Shown here in pieces: positions 37,337-51,014 of a DNA stretch of 64,000 nucleotides. The position numbers and the translations under genes are program-made. Under the pieces are notes generated by a model. It saw only the letters and a list, made by a program, of their open reading frames with translations. It searched no databases and was not told the DNA's origin. Origin of the DNA: Onchocerca lupi (lineage: Eukaryota > Nematoda > Chromadorea > Rhabditida > Onchocercidae); the NCBI GenBank assembly GCA_028564675.1, contig JAOVVO010000167.1:62001-126000 (forward strand), in the 5' to 3' direction. The number at the start of each line of letters is the position of its first letter. Position 1 is the stretch's first letter.

Positions 37337-37889
37337 TGTTGGGAAAGTTGAATTTTAAATTGGTGTGACAGAAACGAATCCTCTAGCAATAAAGTTTTAT
37401 TAATAGATGGAAGAATGTGTCTCCCCATATAATACAAACAATTATTCAAGAATATCCAAAACAATTGATCGCAAGATATTCTTCTTTTGTTGCTAATAGA
37501 GAAGAATATTCGTCCAAGATTGTCGATTTGTTGAATGCAGTAGAAGTCTTCGCTACCATTCTGTGTGGATTTAGAAGTTGACAATGTTGTCGAGAACCTT
37601 TCGCCATGAATCACTCTCCAAAATCCGATCCTTATATATCTTTTTGGGGCTCCTCCTTCTTACCGGATCTTCAATTTATCGCCTTATGATTGGTTGACTT
37701 CGCCTTGTTTTCCTGTCGATCTAAGCGTTTTGGCGGTAAACATGTCTATCATTTCAGCGGGAATCATATTTATCCTTTGTTATTAAACATGTTTCTCCTC
37801 TTGGGGTAAACATGATTACCGTTCTAGCGGGAAATATAATTTTCCCTTTGTTTAGTGTTTTGGTGGCAAATATGTTTACTGGCGTATCA
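37337..37889 (-). mobile_element. Candidate degenerate solo LTR (~553 bp)
   Basis: Less AT-rich than its flanks. Read on the minus strand it starts TGATACGCC and ends TTTCCCAACA, i.e. TG...CA. In order it contains imperfect enhancer-like direct repeats (37727-37782, 37797-37853, part at 37857-37884), a CCAATCA box (37694-37688), a TATA box (AGATATATAAGGAT, near 37640) and AATAAAA (near 37400). That order is U3-R-U5. The flanking bases do not form a target-site duplication, and no gag-pol sequence lies next to it, so an old solo LTR or a repeat-rich promoter are both possible. Confidence 0.4.
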
Positions 37890-38578
37890 GTCCAAGTTAC
37901 GACTCTACTACTCCTTAGTTATATTAATTATAATTTTCAGAATATTTCCGACAATCATAGGAATACTTTTTTCTCTTTAGGATCGCTTGCTTTGGTAATT
38001 ATTTATTTATGTAATGATAAATTTAATATGAACATTTGAATAACTATTATTGAATTCTTAATATCATATATATTAGTTGTATTAGAAGCAATTTCTAAAG
38101 CAGAATCCAGAAATTTTCGTAGCATTTTGATGCAAACATCTACATTCATTTTGTAGGAATATTATCAATAGTGAGAGCATCTTTTTTCTAGTTTTGATTA
38201 ACTTTTTCCAATAATGCAGAAGAGATCATTAAAATTATGAACATTTCTTCATTGACATTAGCTGTTGAGTGGGTTATATTTTATTCTCTAATTTCCTTTT
38301 TATGTTCGTTATTGGAATCTAATAAATAATTTTTTCAGGTGGGAATTTGGGAATTTTCGGAGTCCGAAATTGTTGAAATGTGGATGATAACAATTCTTGA
38401 AATATTTGTTACTAAATTATTATTTCCAGAGGCTTCGGAAAATTGTATAATTTATTCGTTGCTGATTTAAGGGCTAGTACAATTAACATTTCGAATTCTC
38501 CGTGAATGTTGTCAATATAAGTATCGTTTCTGAAAATTTGTATGTCTTCACTTCGGAATATAACAATTTTCTTTGAGG
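37890..38578. other. Intergenic upstream of the S1P lyase gene
   Basis: AT-rich, no exon seen. Presumed promoter of the plus-strand lyase gene; no clear motif recognised. Confidence 0.4.
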
Positions 38579-41500
38579 ATGCATAAGTCGTGTGGAATTG
38601 TTTTGAACGAGGGAGTAACAGCAATAAAAAATGTCGTCGTTTCCATAGATCAAACATTACTTGAGATAAAACCGTGGAAGTTAATCATAGGAACTGCTGC
38701 TAGTATCATTCTTTTGCAGCATGTTCGACGCATTTGGCGTGCATCGGAACAGCCAGTATATTCACGGTGAGCTTGAAAATGCACTATGATTTGCTTATGA
38801 ATTGCTTATAAGTGACTTAGGCTTATCATTATGATTTGCTTATGAAGTGACTTAGGCTTAGCTAAACCGAGGCTTGGTTTAATTCACTAATATTTTTGAT
38901 TATCCAGCAGTTGAATTAAATGTGGCTTTTGTTTTTCCCTGTCTGACTTTTATTTATGTGAGAATTTTTTTTAAAACTTTTACCATTCATAAATTTGTTT
39001 TTTGATTTTTGTTGAAGTGTTGAAATTGTTTAATCTGCTATTAGTTTTGGGAAGAATTTTCTGATTGTTTTGTAGATAGAATTTTACGAGGCAAATAAAT
39101 TTTTCTACATTTCAGACTCCTCAGCAAAGCATTTTCTGTAATTTGTTTATTACCTCCAGTACGAAAAAAGCTTGAAAAAGAGCTGGATGACGCTCGGCAG
39201 AAAATTTTCCACGAAATCCACAAATGTGATAATACCGGTCTCTTTATTCGGATTCTTCCCGAAAATGGTCTGAATAATGCTGAAATCATTAGTATAGCAG
39301 GTAGGTTTCTTTAATGTTATATTGTGCATTATTAATTTTTTCAGCGATATCGAAAAATTTAGTGAAATTACTTTCAGAAGAATATAATGCTATGGCAGAG
39401 ATAGACATCGCGGCCGGTAAAGTGAGTGGTGCTATATATACTGATCAAAACAGTAAACAAAATGATCTACTTTCAAAAGTAATCGCTAATTTCAAAAATC
39501 TCCAGTTTTAAAATAGGATTTCACGATAAAAGAAATCTGCTGTATGTTAAGATTGTATTGTTAAAGTTGGAATTATTATAGATATTTGATATTTATGCAT
39601 TTTCAAATCCACTTCATCCTGATATCTTTCCCGGATGTCGGAAAATGGAAGCTGAGATTGTTCGTATTGTTGCAAACTTATTCCATGGAAGATTGGAGTG
39701 TTGCGGAACGGTACACGTAAACGCTTGTTTATTCAAGTTTTAGAAAATCAAGAGAAGAAAACTTAAATTTCTGCAAGAATTGAAGTTTCAAACTCAAGTT
39801 TTCAGTTTGAAACAATAAGAGATTTGATAGCTTGCTCTTTTTATAGGTCACATCTGGTGGAACTGAATCAATTGTATTAGCAATGCTTTCTTACCGTAAT
39901 TATGCAAATGCTAAAGGTATATCGGAACCAGAAATAGTAGTTCCAGTTACTGCACATGCAGCATTTGACAAGGTTAATTTTTCTTGGAATTACTGATATT
40001 CAAGATCGGGTGTTACAACTGCAAAATTTATTTTATTCTTGAAAACTATCTATAAAATCTCTTTATCTCTTATATTTTCAGGCAGCGCATTTGTTTGGTA
40101 TGCGAATACGACATGTACCTGTAGGAAATAATCAAAAAGTTGATATAGATAGAATGAAACGAGCTATATCCAGTGACACATGTGTCGTAAGTTTACTCGG
40201 AAGACATTACTGGATGTCTCCGAAGTTTTCCTAGTTTTTGAATTTGTAAGTCCTATATTTCGAGATTGATTACACAAGTCATCTATCCCTTCTCATTTTT
40301 CAGCTGGTTGGATCAGCACCAAATTTTCCAACTGGTACAATGGATGACATTGAACAAATCGCACAAGTATATTCAATTATGCGAAAGTTATTAGATGATT
40401 AAGAATGTCCAGTCAAAATTGTTTGGTATTTTGGTATTTTCAAAATTGTTTGGTATTTTATTGTTTGGTGTTATTGCAAGTTTGAAATTTCCCTTTTTCT
40501 CGATCTCCTTAATGTTATATCATATTTGTAGCTTGAAATTAAAAAAAAAAAAAAATAAAATAAAATAAATAAAGGAATCTTGTTTTCAGCTTGGACAGAG
40601 ATATGATATTCCTGTACATGTTGATGCATGTTTGGGTGGTTTCTTGGTAGCTTTTATGGAAGAATGTGGCTATCCATTACCACCATTTGATTTTCGTGTG
40701 CCTGGCGTTACATCAATATCATGTGACACACACAAAGTTTGTTTTCTCTTTAGTTTTTCTATTTGGCTTAAGCAAAAATGCAATCCTAATTTGCTCTCAG
40801 AAAACGGGGGAATCTGTTTCATTTATTCCCAAATTTCAACTTTATAAATTGGATTTTAGTATGGCTATGCCCCAAAAGGATCCTCGGTAATACTTTATCG
40901 GGAATCAAAGTATTTGCATCATCAGTACATGTGCTTTCCAGAATGGACTGGCGGTATATATGCCACACCGACTTTTGCAGGTATCATTTCTTTTTTGTCA
41001 AGTCATAGTGTCCAAAACAGATTGTTCCTTTACAATTTTATAAAGGTACAAATTTTTATAGGTGTAGGTGTTTCTATAATTGACAAAATCTCAAAATGAG
41101 TTTTGAAACTAACTTTTTCAGGCAGGTGTTGACATGGAACTTTCATTAAGCAAATAATTAGTTGAAATTATTTATCAAGTGTACCATTCTCTCATCACTT
41201 TATATTCAGGAAGTCGTTCTGGTTTAACGATATCATTAGCTTGGGCTACTTTGCTTTGTTTTGGACGTTCTGGTTATGTGCAGCGAACAAGAGAAATCAT
41301 TCAATGTGCTCGCCGAATTAGTTCTGCTATTATGGTAATTTGTCAGGAGTACATAATTCGTGGAATAAATTAATGATTCTTATGCTAGATCGAAATCCCT
41401 AAAACATCTTTTTTAAGCAGATGCCTTTTCAATTGACCATAAAATTCCATTTAACTTCCATTTGTTCGATATTTCAATCGGATTTTCAGATATCCAAAAT

Positions 41501-42394
41501 ATCTTCATTTTTAGAAATCGGTAATTTTGGATTCTGTAAACAACTCAAGTAAATAGAGTGGTTTCTTGTTATTTTAGGATATTGGCGGTCTTCGTCTGCT
41601 TGGTTCACCTGATGTATCTATTGTAGCATTTACTAGCGATGTTTTCAATATTTACGCCCTTGTGGATGGTATGTCTGCTCTTGGGTGGAATTTGAATTCT
41701 ATCCAAAATCCTGCTGGGTAAATTCTTTTAAAAACAGTATGAAATTTCTGTATGAGGAAGTTATCAGAAACGAAAATCAAAGATAACTTTGGTTTTTGCA
41801 GGAAAATATTATTTCAAGAACGCATGAAAGAAGAACTTGATGTATTAAATCATTTATTGGCTAAAGTCTTTTTGTTTCAGAGCACATATTTGTGTTACTT
41901 ATAATACAGCATTTGCTAATGCATGGAAAACGTTCACAGATGATTTACAAAAAGTTGCTTCCATTCTGATGAGTGATCCGAACGAAGGAAAACATTCGGA
42001 CATGGTATTTTTCAAGAAAATTGTTTCTAAACTATTTTATTTATTTAAAAAACCAGCCACTATTTTCCATATTTTATGGATGATATTGTAAGAATTTAAA
42101 TGAGTTTCTTCGTATTTCCCACGTTTTGCATGATTTTAGAATCCCACTGTTTTCTTTCCTTTCTTCATCCATTTCAGACATGTTTCAAGCGTTGTTGTAA
42201 ATATCCTGAGAATTCGGGAAAGAATTATGTATTTCATGTTTATTTACATTTCTTCCTTAAAATTAGATAAAAAATGAAAATTAACTTCAATTTTACAGGC
42301 TGCTATCTATGGTCTTGCAGCAACTATCCCGAACAAACAACTTATCAGTGATTTAGCTCATTGCTACCTGGATGCATGTTACACTGCGCCATAG
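38579..42394 (+). CDS. SGPL1: Sphingosine-1-phosphate lyase
   Basis: Predicted 560 aa (human enzyme 568) from 13 exons: 38579-38766, 39116-39300, 39345-39478, 39582-39710, 39847-39972, 40082-40186, 40304-40366, 40590-40736, 40860-40980, 41210-41334, 41578-41717, 41881-42004, 42299-42394. It is a PLP-dependent enzyme that cleaves sphingosine-1-phosphate to phosphoethanolamine and a long-chain aldehyde, the exit step of sphingolipid breakdown. An N-terminal membrane anchor (LIIGTAASIILLQHV) implies the ER. Conserved blocks: FSNPLHPDIFPGCRKMEAEI, VTSGGTESI, VDACLGGFLVAFME and SCDTHKYGYAPKG. The PLP lysine is Lys359 (in THK), the last codon of exon 8. The start is the ATG at 38579, since the upstream in-frame TTG is not needed. 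C. elegans has several paralogues (spl genes); I cannot say which is closest. It ends just after the last conserved helix, slightly shorter than the human tail. Confidence 0.96.
38785..38860. repeat. Short imperfect tandem duplication in S1P lyase intron 1
   Basis: Two copies of ATGATTTGCTTATGA...AGTGACTTAGGCTTA (38785-38825 and 38831-38860). The second lacks an internal ATTGCTTATA segment. It looks like a simple local duplication. Confidence 0.7.
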
Positions 42395-45300
42395 CTGCAA
42401 GTTCCCATATGTTGACATATCCATTTTATTTGAAGAGTTCCAGAGGATGAGATATTTATCTTGTTTGGATTCATACATTTTTGCCGTAGAATCTTATTAA
42501 ATGAAAAATTTGTCAATTTTTTCATCTTGACATCGTTCTGTTACATTCCTTATCTTGATATCAAAACATTTGCATATTCTTTATTATTTTCTATCCAAAT
42601 TTTATTTCAGATTGTTTTTGCTTCATGTAATTTTCTTCTACTCTTTCAAAATTAGAGATATTTAAAATCAATTTAATAAACTTCGTGTTCTATTTTACAG
42701 TGTTTTTATAAATCATTTTTCCAGATCTATTTTGAGATACTTTCGCTGTTTAGGTTTTTGAAATATTATGCCTCCTTATATGGTCATGATATACGTCTGT
42801 ATTATTTTCGGGACGCACGTTTATGACATCACTTTTTGGAGGAAAAAAATCTTGGCGTTAGGCCCTAAAAATCAACAAAAAAAAAAAATAGAAAAATAAA
42901 AATGAAACAGAAGTTGAACAGACTAATTTCAGAATATCACACACATAAAAAATTAATTGATCAACCTACTTTAATGCAACATGTATTAGCTCATTGAAGT
43001 AATTACAGATAATGACACTAAAACGTAAAAATTATGCTTTCATTAGGAAATGGGATGGATCGTTTTATTGCTATTAAAATTATCAGGCGTTGAAAGAAAG
43101 AACTGATATGGGATAGGAAAATAACGTGAAGGTAGGCTCACGTAGCTTATATGAAGATAAAGTGAAGGGATGAGTTCAAGATAATGGAGCAAATGTAATT
43201 TTGAAGTATTTTTACCTTCTTTACCTATATTGTCTTCGCTCTTATATTTTTATTTCTATGCATTTGATCTTGATTCGTTCTTTTTTTATCAATAATTTTT
43301 AAAGATTTTTGAATTTCATATAAACATGGTTATTGTTGTTTTCCTTTCCTTCTGTCAAAACTATCAGGAATGAAATTTGCATAATTCCAAGGCTTACTAT
43401 AAGTTGCTCATTTAAGGTTTGTTAATTGATACCGATTATGTTAGGATTGCTTCGGTATCAGTCTTTCCTCTCTTCGACAGTTACATGAAGCGAAATCTGC
43501 TAAAGCGCTTATGACTTTATATGTAATTAAACTTTTTCTGCTTGAATTTATTGTGCCTAATTATAAGATATTGGAGAGAAAAAAAAAATTTTTTTTAATG
43601 TTTCATCTTGTCAATTCGCAATTTCCGTTAAGGTCGTTCTTTATCTGTTCTGGTTCCCTTTTATTGCTTTTATTTCATTGAATTCCATCATTCTTTTGCT
43701 TCCCATCTTCGAAGTCTATCGATAAATGTACAAAATCATCAAATGAGCTCAACTTCTGTGCTAGAAGAATGAAAGAAGAGAGTGTATTACTGTAAATGGT
43801 TGACTGAAAACTAAACCACGACAATCTTAAATCTTGAAAATCGTACCATAATTAGCATTACTTGATATCCATATATAAGAGTGTTTCTAGGTCCAGGTTT
43901 TCCATAACCTTAAATTTTAATCGAAATGAAGCTGGTCGAAATTTGAACGTGCTAGAGAAAGGACCTGAAAGCATTGTTCGTCATATTTTTCACTGTGCGG
44001 TCAAAAATATCACTGTATCTTTCAGAAAGGCAATCAACTTTAATTTTTAATTTCAAGAGTTCCAGTGCCGAAATTGGAATTGAAATTCAGATTATAGACT
44101 TCCAAGTGTAATTTCTAGATTACAGATTTATCACTGTTTATTATTTGACTAAGTCGGGTCGTCTATATCACTAACAGAATGATTAAATGAAATAATTTTG
44201 CAGCTGATGCAATCAGCTTGCATTGTAGGTAGATGTTATAGATGTTAGTTATTTCGCTGAAAATCATAGCAAATAAAAGATAATAGATTAGTTTTGTGAT
44301 GAATTGAAGGAATCGCTTGATTTTACGTAATCTAATTGCTTGTTATATTCCTGATATAATTCTATTAATCATTCTAGAGGGAAGAAAATATGAAATAAAT
44401 ATTCTGGTTGATCAATATATGCCATGTTTGCCGGTGACAGTGAACATCACAGCAGTATGTTGTGACTGCTGAAGAATATCGTGAATTGAATAGTTAGTTC
44501 AATGACCTTGAAGTTAGTGGTCAGACATTAAAAACCTCTCAGTTTATTATTTACATCATGAACGCTGATTTTCTGTGCTACTTTCCACGAAATCTTTTCA
44601 GATTCCAGACAACCATATGTTTAATGAAGAGAACAGAACCATTCGTTACAAGAATAGGAAGCTCATCATAAAGTGAAAGCAGTCTTGATCGTTAAATCGC
44701 TAGTTTAGATTCATTGAATTTATAAATCTATAGCTAATGGAAGACTGATTAATAGTGACTTGATATGCTTAAAAGTCCTGAATTTCATCATCCATTACTG
44801 ATGTCAAATTTGCTGAATCTTATTAATCATTAGACAGTGCCTGATTTTGCCAAACAAAAAGTTGTATTCGAAGTGAATCAATTTTATTTTATGATGGTAA
44901 AAGTCTGTAGATTTTCTAGTTATTCAGACTTGTGAAAGTTTCTTTTAATCAGGTAAGGTATCGAAAATCGTTCTAGTACATCTTGTAGAAGTTAACCACA
45001 GTTGATAGCAACGATTCAGATGGCAACGAAGCTGCAACCGGGATTGTTGAAGCTCAGAAGAAAAACCCATGTTCAGTCCGCATTTAGCTACCGAATGGAT
45101 TTTTCAAATTTAATGTTTTAGATATAAAAAAGATTAGTTATATGTATAATGACCATATGCAGATATCGGCATGGTAAGGTGCTCAATTGTTGTGTAAAAT
45201 TTTATCTGCAATATTTTTCTCGTCGTCATCATTAGTCATCTCTGCTCCTTCCCTGTCATCAGTCGCCTTATCTTCCTTTGAAGAGGTTAAGAAGATTGAT

Positions 45301-45797
45301 TCATCATACGATTTACTCGTAACTGGGTGATTTAATTCGTGTGACCAGTGGGACTCTTGAAATCGACATCCTTCAACTTCTTCCCTTCCCCTTCCCCTTC
45401 CCTTTAAAAACTCTTAAAACTCGTGTTTGCATTGTTTGCGTTCACTTAAACACAACTTGATTTTCAACCAGCGGTCCCATACAATTAAATTCTTCTTTAA
45501 ATCAGTGTCTTGTGGTAATTTTTCAAAATTTCCTTCACAATTCCAGTATCTCCTATATCGCCGTTATTGTCAATACTATTTAGTGGTCAAATCTTAGACC
45601 TTTCAGATTTTGATAATTCGTTTGAATTGCCTCAAAATTGTGCAGGAATTTCAGTTGTTCCCTATGGATGATGACTTTCAGTTTCTGATTTCATGTAATC
45701 TATATTTTCAGTGGTAATTGCAGTTTGACGATGTGAAAACGAAAATTCAAATGATGAAAATAACAATTATTATACAATTTTGTAACGAAAATTGAAA
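42395..45797. other. Intergenic between S1P lyase and ANKFN1 genes
   Basis: 3.4 kb with no supported exon. A polyadenylation-type signal, AATAAA, lies in TTTAATAAACTT near 42,673 and could serve the lyase gene. A pyrimidine-rich repeat of CTTCCC units lies near 45,380-45,405. The right part should hold the ANKFN1 promoter or further 5' exons. Confidence 0.45.
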
Positions 45798-48700
45798 ATG
45801 AATGTGCTGGATTTCAATGGTATGAATTTTTTCTCTTTTTTTTTTGATCAGATTTGAACATTGGAATAAATCTATTATTTCCTTTCTTCCACTTCAATAA
45901 ACTTCAGAAACGCTATTAGCGATTGAGACAAATGATGAAGATTTGCTAAGAATGATACTGTCTAGAACAGATATATCATTTGATGCTCGAATCGATGACG
46001 TTTATCTGGAAAAGTGGACACTGCTTGAGTTTGCCCTAATGCTTGATCATCGACAGTGTGCTGAAGAATTGTTGCGAAGTGGAGCTACTATTGATGTTGA
46101 ATGTATCCCATAGTCTTGTACTTGTATTTCAGTTCTTTTTTTCCTTTTTAAATTTTTTAGATATTCATTCTTTTTGAATATTAAATCATAGAAATTCGGC
46201 ACTTTATAATTCATATAAAACGTTAGATTCAACTCCAAATATTTTCCTCAAAAAGATTAATTTTTGAGAATGAAGAAAATTATCTCAGCATAATTTAGTT
46301 TAGAATTCTTCTGTCATTGGGATTAAAATAATTTAAGCATGTCCGCCAGAACGCCGTCTGCAACAAATTCAAGGGAACATTGAACTTATTACTAAAGAAA
46401 TTCGATTTTTAAGGACCATCAATATTCAAAATGAAGTGAGCAAACTGCAGATGTATTTGCTATATTGAATCAAATTTACTGAAACTCTCGACTCAAACTC
46501 AACTTTTCCGAAATCAAAAAAGTATCTGAGAGACGCAGTTGTTTGAACAAACATCTCCATCAAACAATTTTTGCAGGATAAACAGATAGAGTATCTAGAA
46601 AAACGTCTATTACAAATGAAAAAAATGAAGAATGTTTTGGATAATACTATTGTTCCTGGACCACTAACCAACGTTGAAGCAGTTGTTTCATCATCAGATC
46701 AACTAACAGTGAGTTGGAAAGATATTCGCCAACGTAGCAAGGATCTCGTTGTAAATTACAAAGGTTTGTGTTTGGTAATTTTGTCATGCTAAATATGAGG
46801 TTTTATAAAATTTAAAAAATTTAGTTGAATGGAGTTTGTGCGACGATTTCAACAGTATCGAGGGAAGTTTGCTTGTGAACACTGTTATGAGAAACTATGC
46901 AGTTATATCTGAATTGAAGCATGGATTACGATATTCTGTGCGCGTTAGTGCTGCATCTATTGGAGGCTTTGGTAATCCGATTCCCGCAGAACCTCACTCG
47001 CTATTGCTTTCAAGTAGTTTTTAGAACTTTAATTTACTAAGATCATTTTTTAAAAATATGCCGTGCGTCGAAAACTTGTTTAAATTTCTAGCTTTTAGCT
47101 AATCTATCGTAATGTAACTACAAGTTTTCATTAAATCGGCTGAACTCTCATAAATTTTAATTGCATGTTGGGAGGATGTATCGAATAACTTGAAGCAACA
47201 TGATCGCTTAGATGATATCTCAAAGCTTTTTCTGGATATCGAGAAATATCGTTCGTCTCCAATTTGGCAAACATGTGAGACTAATTAAGTCTGAATTTAG
47301 ATTTAGTTTTTTGAAAATCATATCTTCTGAACTCTTTTTTTAGATATTTATATCTGAAATCTTATGTTTAATTAAAAATTAAGAATGATTTACAGTATTT
47401 CCCAAAATCGAAATAATCGGTAAGAAGAAAAAAAGAAGTATAAGAACTCTCTTTGCTGGCAGTTTCCGATCTCACAAAGTTATGCAAAGGTGTTTTTGAA
47501 ATTGAATATTAAAAGATTGTTGATATGCAGATATGTGTATATATTAGACTTGCAAAAGTGCAGTAGCTGAAGTCTCATAACAGATCATGAAGCAATTTAT
47601 TGTCTTATCTTCTGGAAAAGACTCCTTTTAAAAATCAGCTCTTTAAGCATGAGTTTTAACTGGAATTTTTTTTCATGAATCTGATTTCCAAATTATGTAT
47701 TATATATTCGCTTCTTTACAGGGGTATCTATTTAGTAAGTATCATTTACTCAGAAATGAAAGTATGTACTGTTGAAGGATACCTTCCAATTATTCTTGTT
47801 GATCAGACACAGTTTTGTATCGAGAAAGTAAGTCTGATTTTAATTTCCTGAATGTTATCAAAGTTTCGGATTCCTGTAAAAAAGAAACAAATTTGAAACT
47901 ACAAATATCTTCCAACTCGAGATTTATTTTTTAGGACGAAATGTACTGGGCGATAAAACTTTCATTAGCCTGGGATGAAATGCAGACTTTACAGAAAGCA
48001 AACAATTCAAGTTCATCGAATTCTCATTTTCGCAGTAGATTCATTGATGCTGCAATACAGATGCATATTGTTCTTGGAGTGAAAGATATCGGGAGGTTAT
48101 TAGTCTTTGCTTATAAAATAAAACATGAAGTTTTTGCAAATTAATCTTGCTGGCAAAAACTGGACATAAAAGACTGTAAACATTTAATTTTTCAGAGTTC
48201 ATTATCAACCGATTGTAGATGAAGTAAATTCAGTTTCTTTCATTGTTACGGTTCGTCTTATAAATGGATCACAAACTGCTCAGGTACCTTTGTGCTGTTT
48301 TTAACAATTTCGATAGAACTGACCATTTCTCCCCTTTCAAAATCCTTTTCAGCCATCTACTACATTATAGTTTGATCCTCAACAGAATTATTTATTGTCA
48401 AGAAATAAATAGAAAATATAAGAATTATTCATTTGCTTACTTTAATAGTAATTAGTAAGACAATGTGGAAGATCCATTCGTATATTCTCATTCTAAATGA
48501 AATCTTGATGTCAACTCCCAAGCATTCCTTTTGATCCATTTATGGGATACTTTCGGACAATCACAATATTTATCTCGGTTACTTACAGCTTCCAAGACAT
48601 ATCATATCTCTCTCTCTTCATTGTTCATTCTGAAATGAAGATCCGATTTGGTACACCTGTGTTAAATGTCTGCTTTTACTTCATCATATTCATATTTTAT

Positions 48701-50933
48701 GTACGATATGATCAATCAGAAATTAAGCGATTTATAGGGTTTGACAACAAGATGGTTACCTTTGAAAAAAATAGTTCGCAAACGAGGATCCTGTCAAGCG
48801 ATGGATTTATTGTGGGCAGAAATTTTTAAGATCATCAATTTTTTCGAATCCTCTCATATACGGCTACGAAGAGGATTATACATATGTTACATGAAACTAT
48901 ATTCATCCATCAATTCCATAAGTGTCGTCGTATCTCAGAATATACCTTCTATTCTTCCATATGCTTTAATAAGATATCTTTTCGTCTTTTTTTGCTACAT
49001 TTGCCTATATTCTTTCCTCTCTTCCCTCCCTCCTTCCCCCACACCACCATTGCTTAGCCATCCCTTCATTCTAGTAGCCTTAAACGAAATCTTGATTTTT
49101 TGCTTCTCTAAAGTTTGATACTCGCTGATTTACCTATTTCTTCAATATAGCTTGAGGAATTAGAGTTTCAGTTGGAAGCTGACTACTATTTACAGATTTT
49201 CAGACAGTTAGGAATTTTCGAAAAATTTTCTTTAATGTCTGCGCTACTTGAGCCTGATAAATTAGATTAATAAATGAAAAAAGTGTCAAACGGAAAGTTA
49301 GGTTTAGGTATTATATTGGGAATATTTTTCAACTAATTTATTGAACATCGAAAATGGCAACTTGAGAATTTTGTTAGCACCTTGAGTGGTAGTAAATCAT
49401 CTCCTTGACTTGGACTACAACTTAACAAAAGAAAAAAAACGCGCAAGCTTGCTTTCTTTTCGCCTTGCTATTCACTTTCACCTTAGTACACAAGTTTTCT
49501 TACTTGAAAATTCCCAGCAGAATCGTCTAGAAGATGTTCAACTTCATTGTAAAAAGATTTTAGACTAGCTATTAAGTTAACTGGCTCGTTTTTCTAATGA
49601 ATACTATCTGACAAATGTTTCAAAGCGATATGCTTGTTGTTTAATTCAAATATTTTCAAAACAATTTTGCAGAGAGAATCCGCACATAACAAAAGAAGAA
49701 TGGGATTTGTTACGATCCGCAGATATTAACGCTTCAAATCCACTAACACCGATGCAGCTTACTTTTCACACTGCCCTTGTTAGTGCAGCATCTCGCTTAC
49801 TTAATAATCTCGAGGTTGAATTCATACCAAATCAGCGTATCTATCGTCTACAAGTTTTTCAGTTACGATTCGGTGTTTCTTTCATAATTGTAAGTTATTT
49901 CTAATTTTGACTTACTAGAAAAAGGAATTTAATCCGTTCCCATGACAGATTTACCAAATTTGCACTACCACCAATAATATTTCTTATTCAAAAGTCTTTT
50001 AAGATTATAATGAATTAACTTTGTTCCGGTCGATTGGTCCAGATTTCATATTTGTTCGATGCCAAGGCGCTTTCCTAACTGTTAAATAAACTAAACACTT
50101 CCTTTTATTATGGTCTTATTTTACTCTTTCACGACGTTTCCGAGGGAGACCTCAAGTTCTAAAAAAAAACTGTGATTGTAATTAGTAGAAAGATCAAACA
50201 TTCTCTTCCAAATGAATTTCTAGCTACTACCGAAAATTGAAGACGTCTGTACCGAGCCAAGTTATTCTCCATTAAAATCGTCGCCCGTAGAAAAAGACTG
50301 CTTCATACTTCCACTTCAAGTTTTTGAAGCAAGTACGTCATATTTTTGATTTTTCAACTGGTGAACCTGGATCTATTTCGCGGTTGTCTGCTTTTTATAG
50401 TAGAGGGAAAGAATCCATCTTCTAGGCAAACTTCAAATTGTCAAATTTGTAAACTTTGCTTTCAATTTTACTGATCATTTTACTTTCTAACTGATGTCTT
50501 ATCAATTTGGAAAATTAAGCAATAACTTCCTATTGAGTATGATAATTTGAGTTCTTGGACTGTATGATTTCTTTTCAAAAAATCTGCACACTTCATAATA
50601 TTTTTTTGAACATCTAAAAAAAAAATTGAAAATTTCAGTTCATTTGTGTACGTACAATCCGGACTTCATCGGCACCTATTGTCGTCTCTCACTTTTTATT
50701 GAACATTTCTCAACGGTAAATACAGAATGTTTTAAAGACTGTAAAGTTTTTAACACCGCTCTCGATAAACGTTAATCTATTCCTTTCACAGTGGTGCATT
50801 AAAGTTCACTTTTAGTACATACAATTTGAACAGAGGAACAGTCTCCTGGAAAAAGATATTAACATTTACGCTGATGTACTCTCAAAGCTCAATGAGTTTC
50901 AACATAGGTATACTTTCTGGAATTTCATTTTTG

Positions 50934-51014
<81 letters not shown>

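Noticed and set aside
37321..37614. 97-codon minus-strand frame as a gene
   Set aside because: It lies inside the LTR-like block, downstream of its TATA box, and has no homology I recognise; better explained as repeat sequence.
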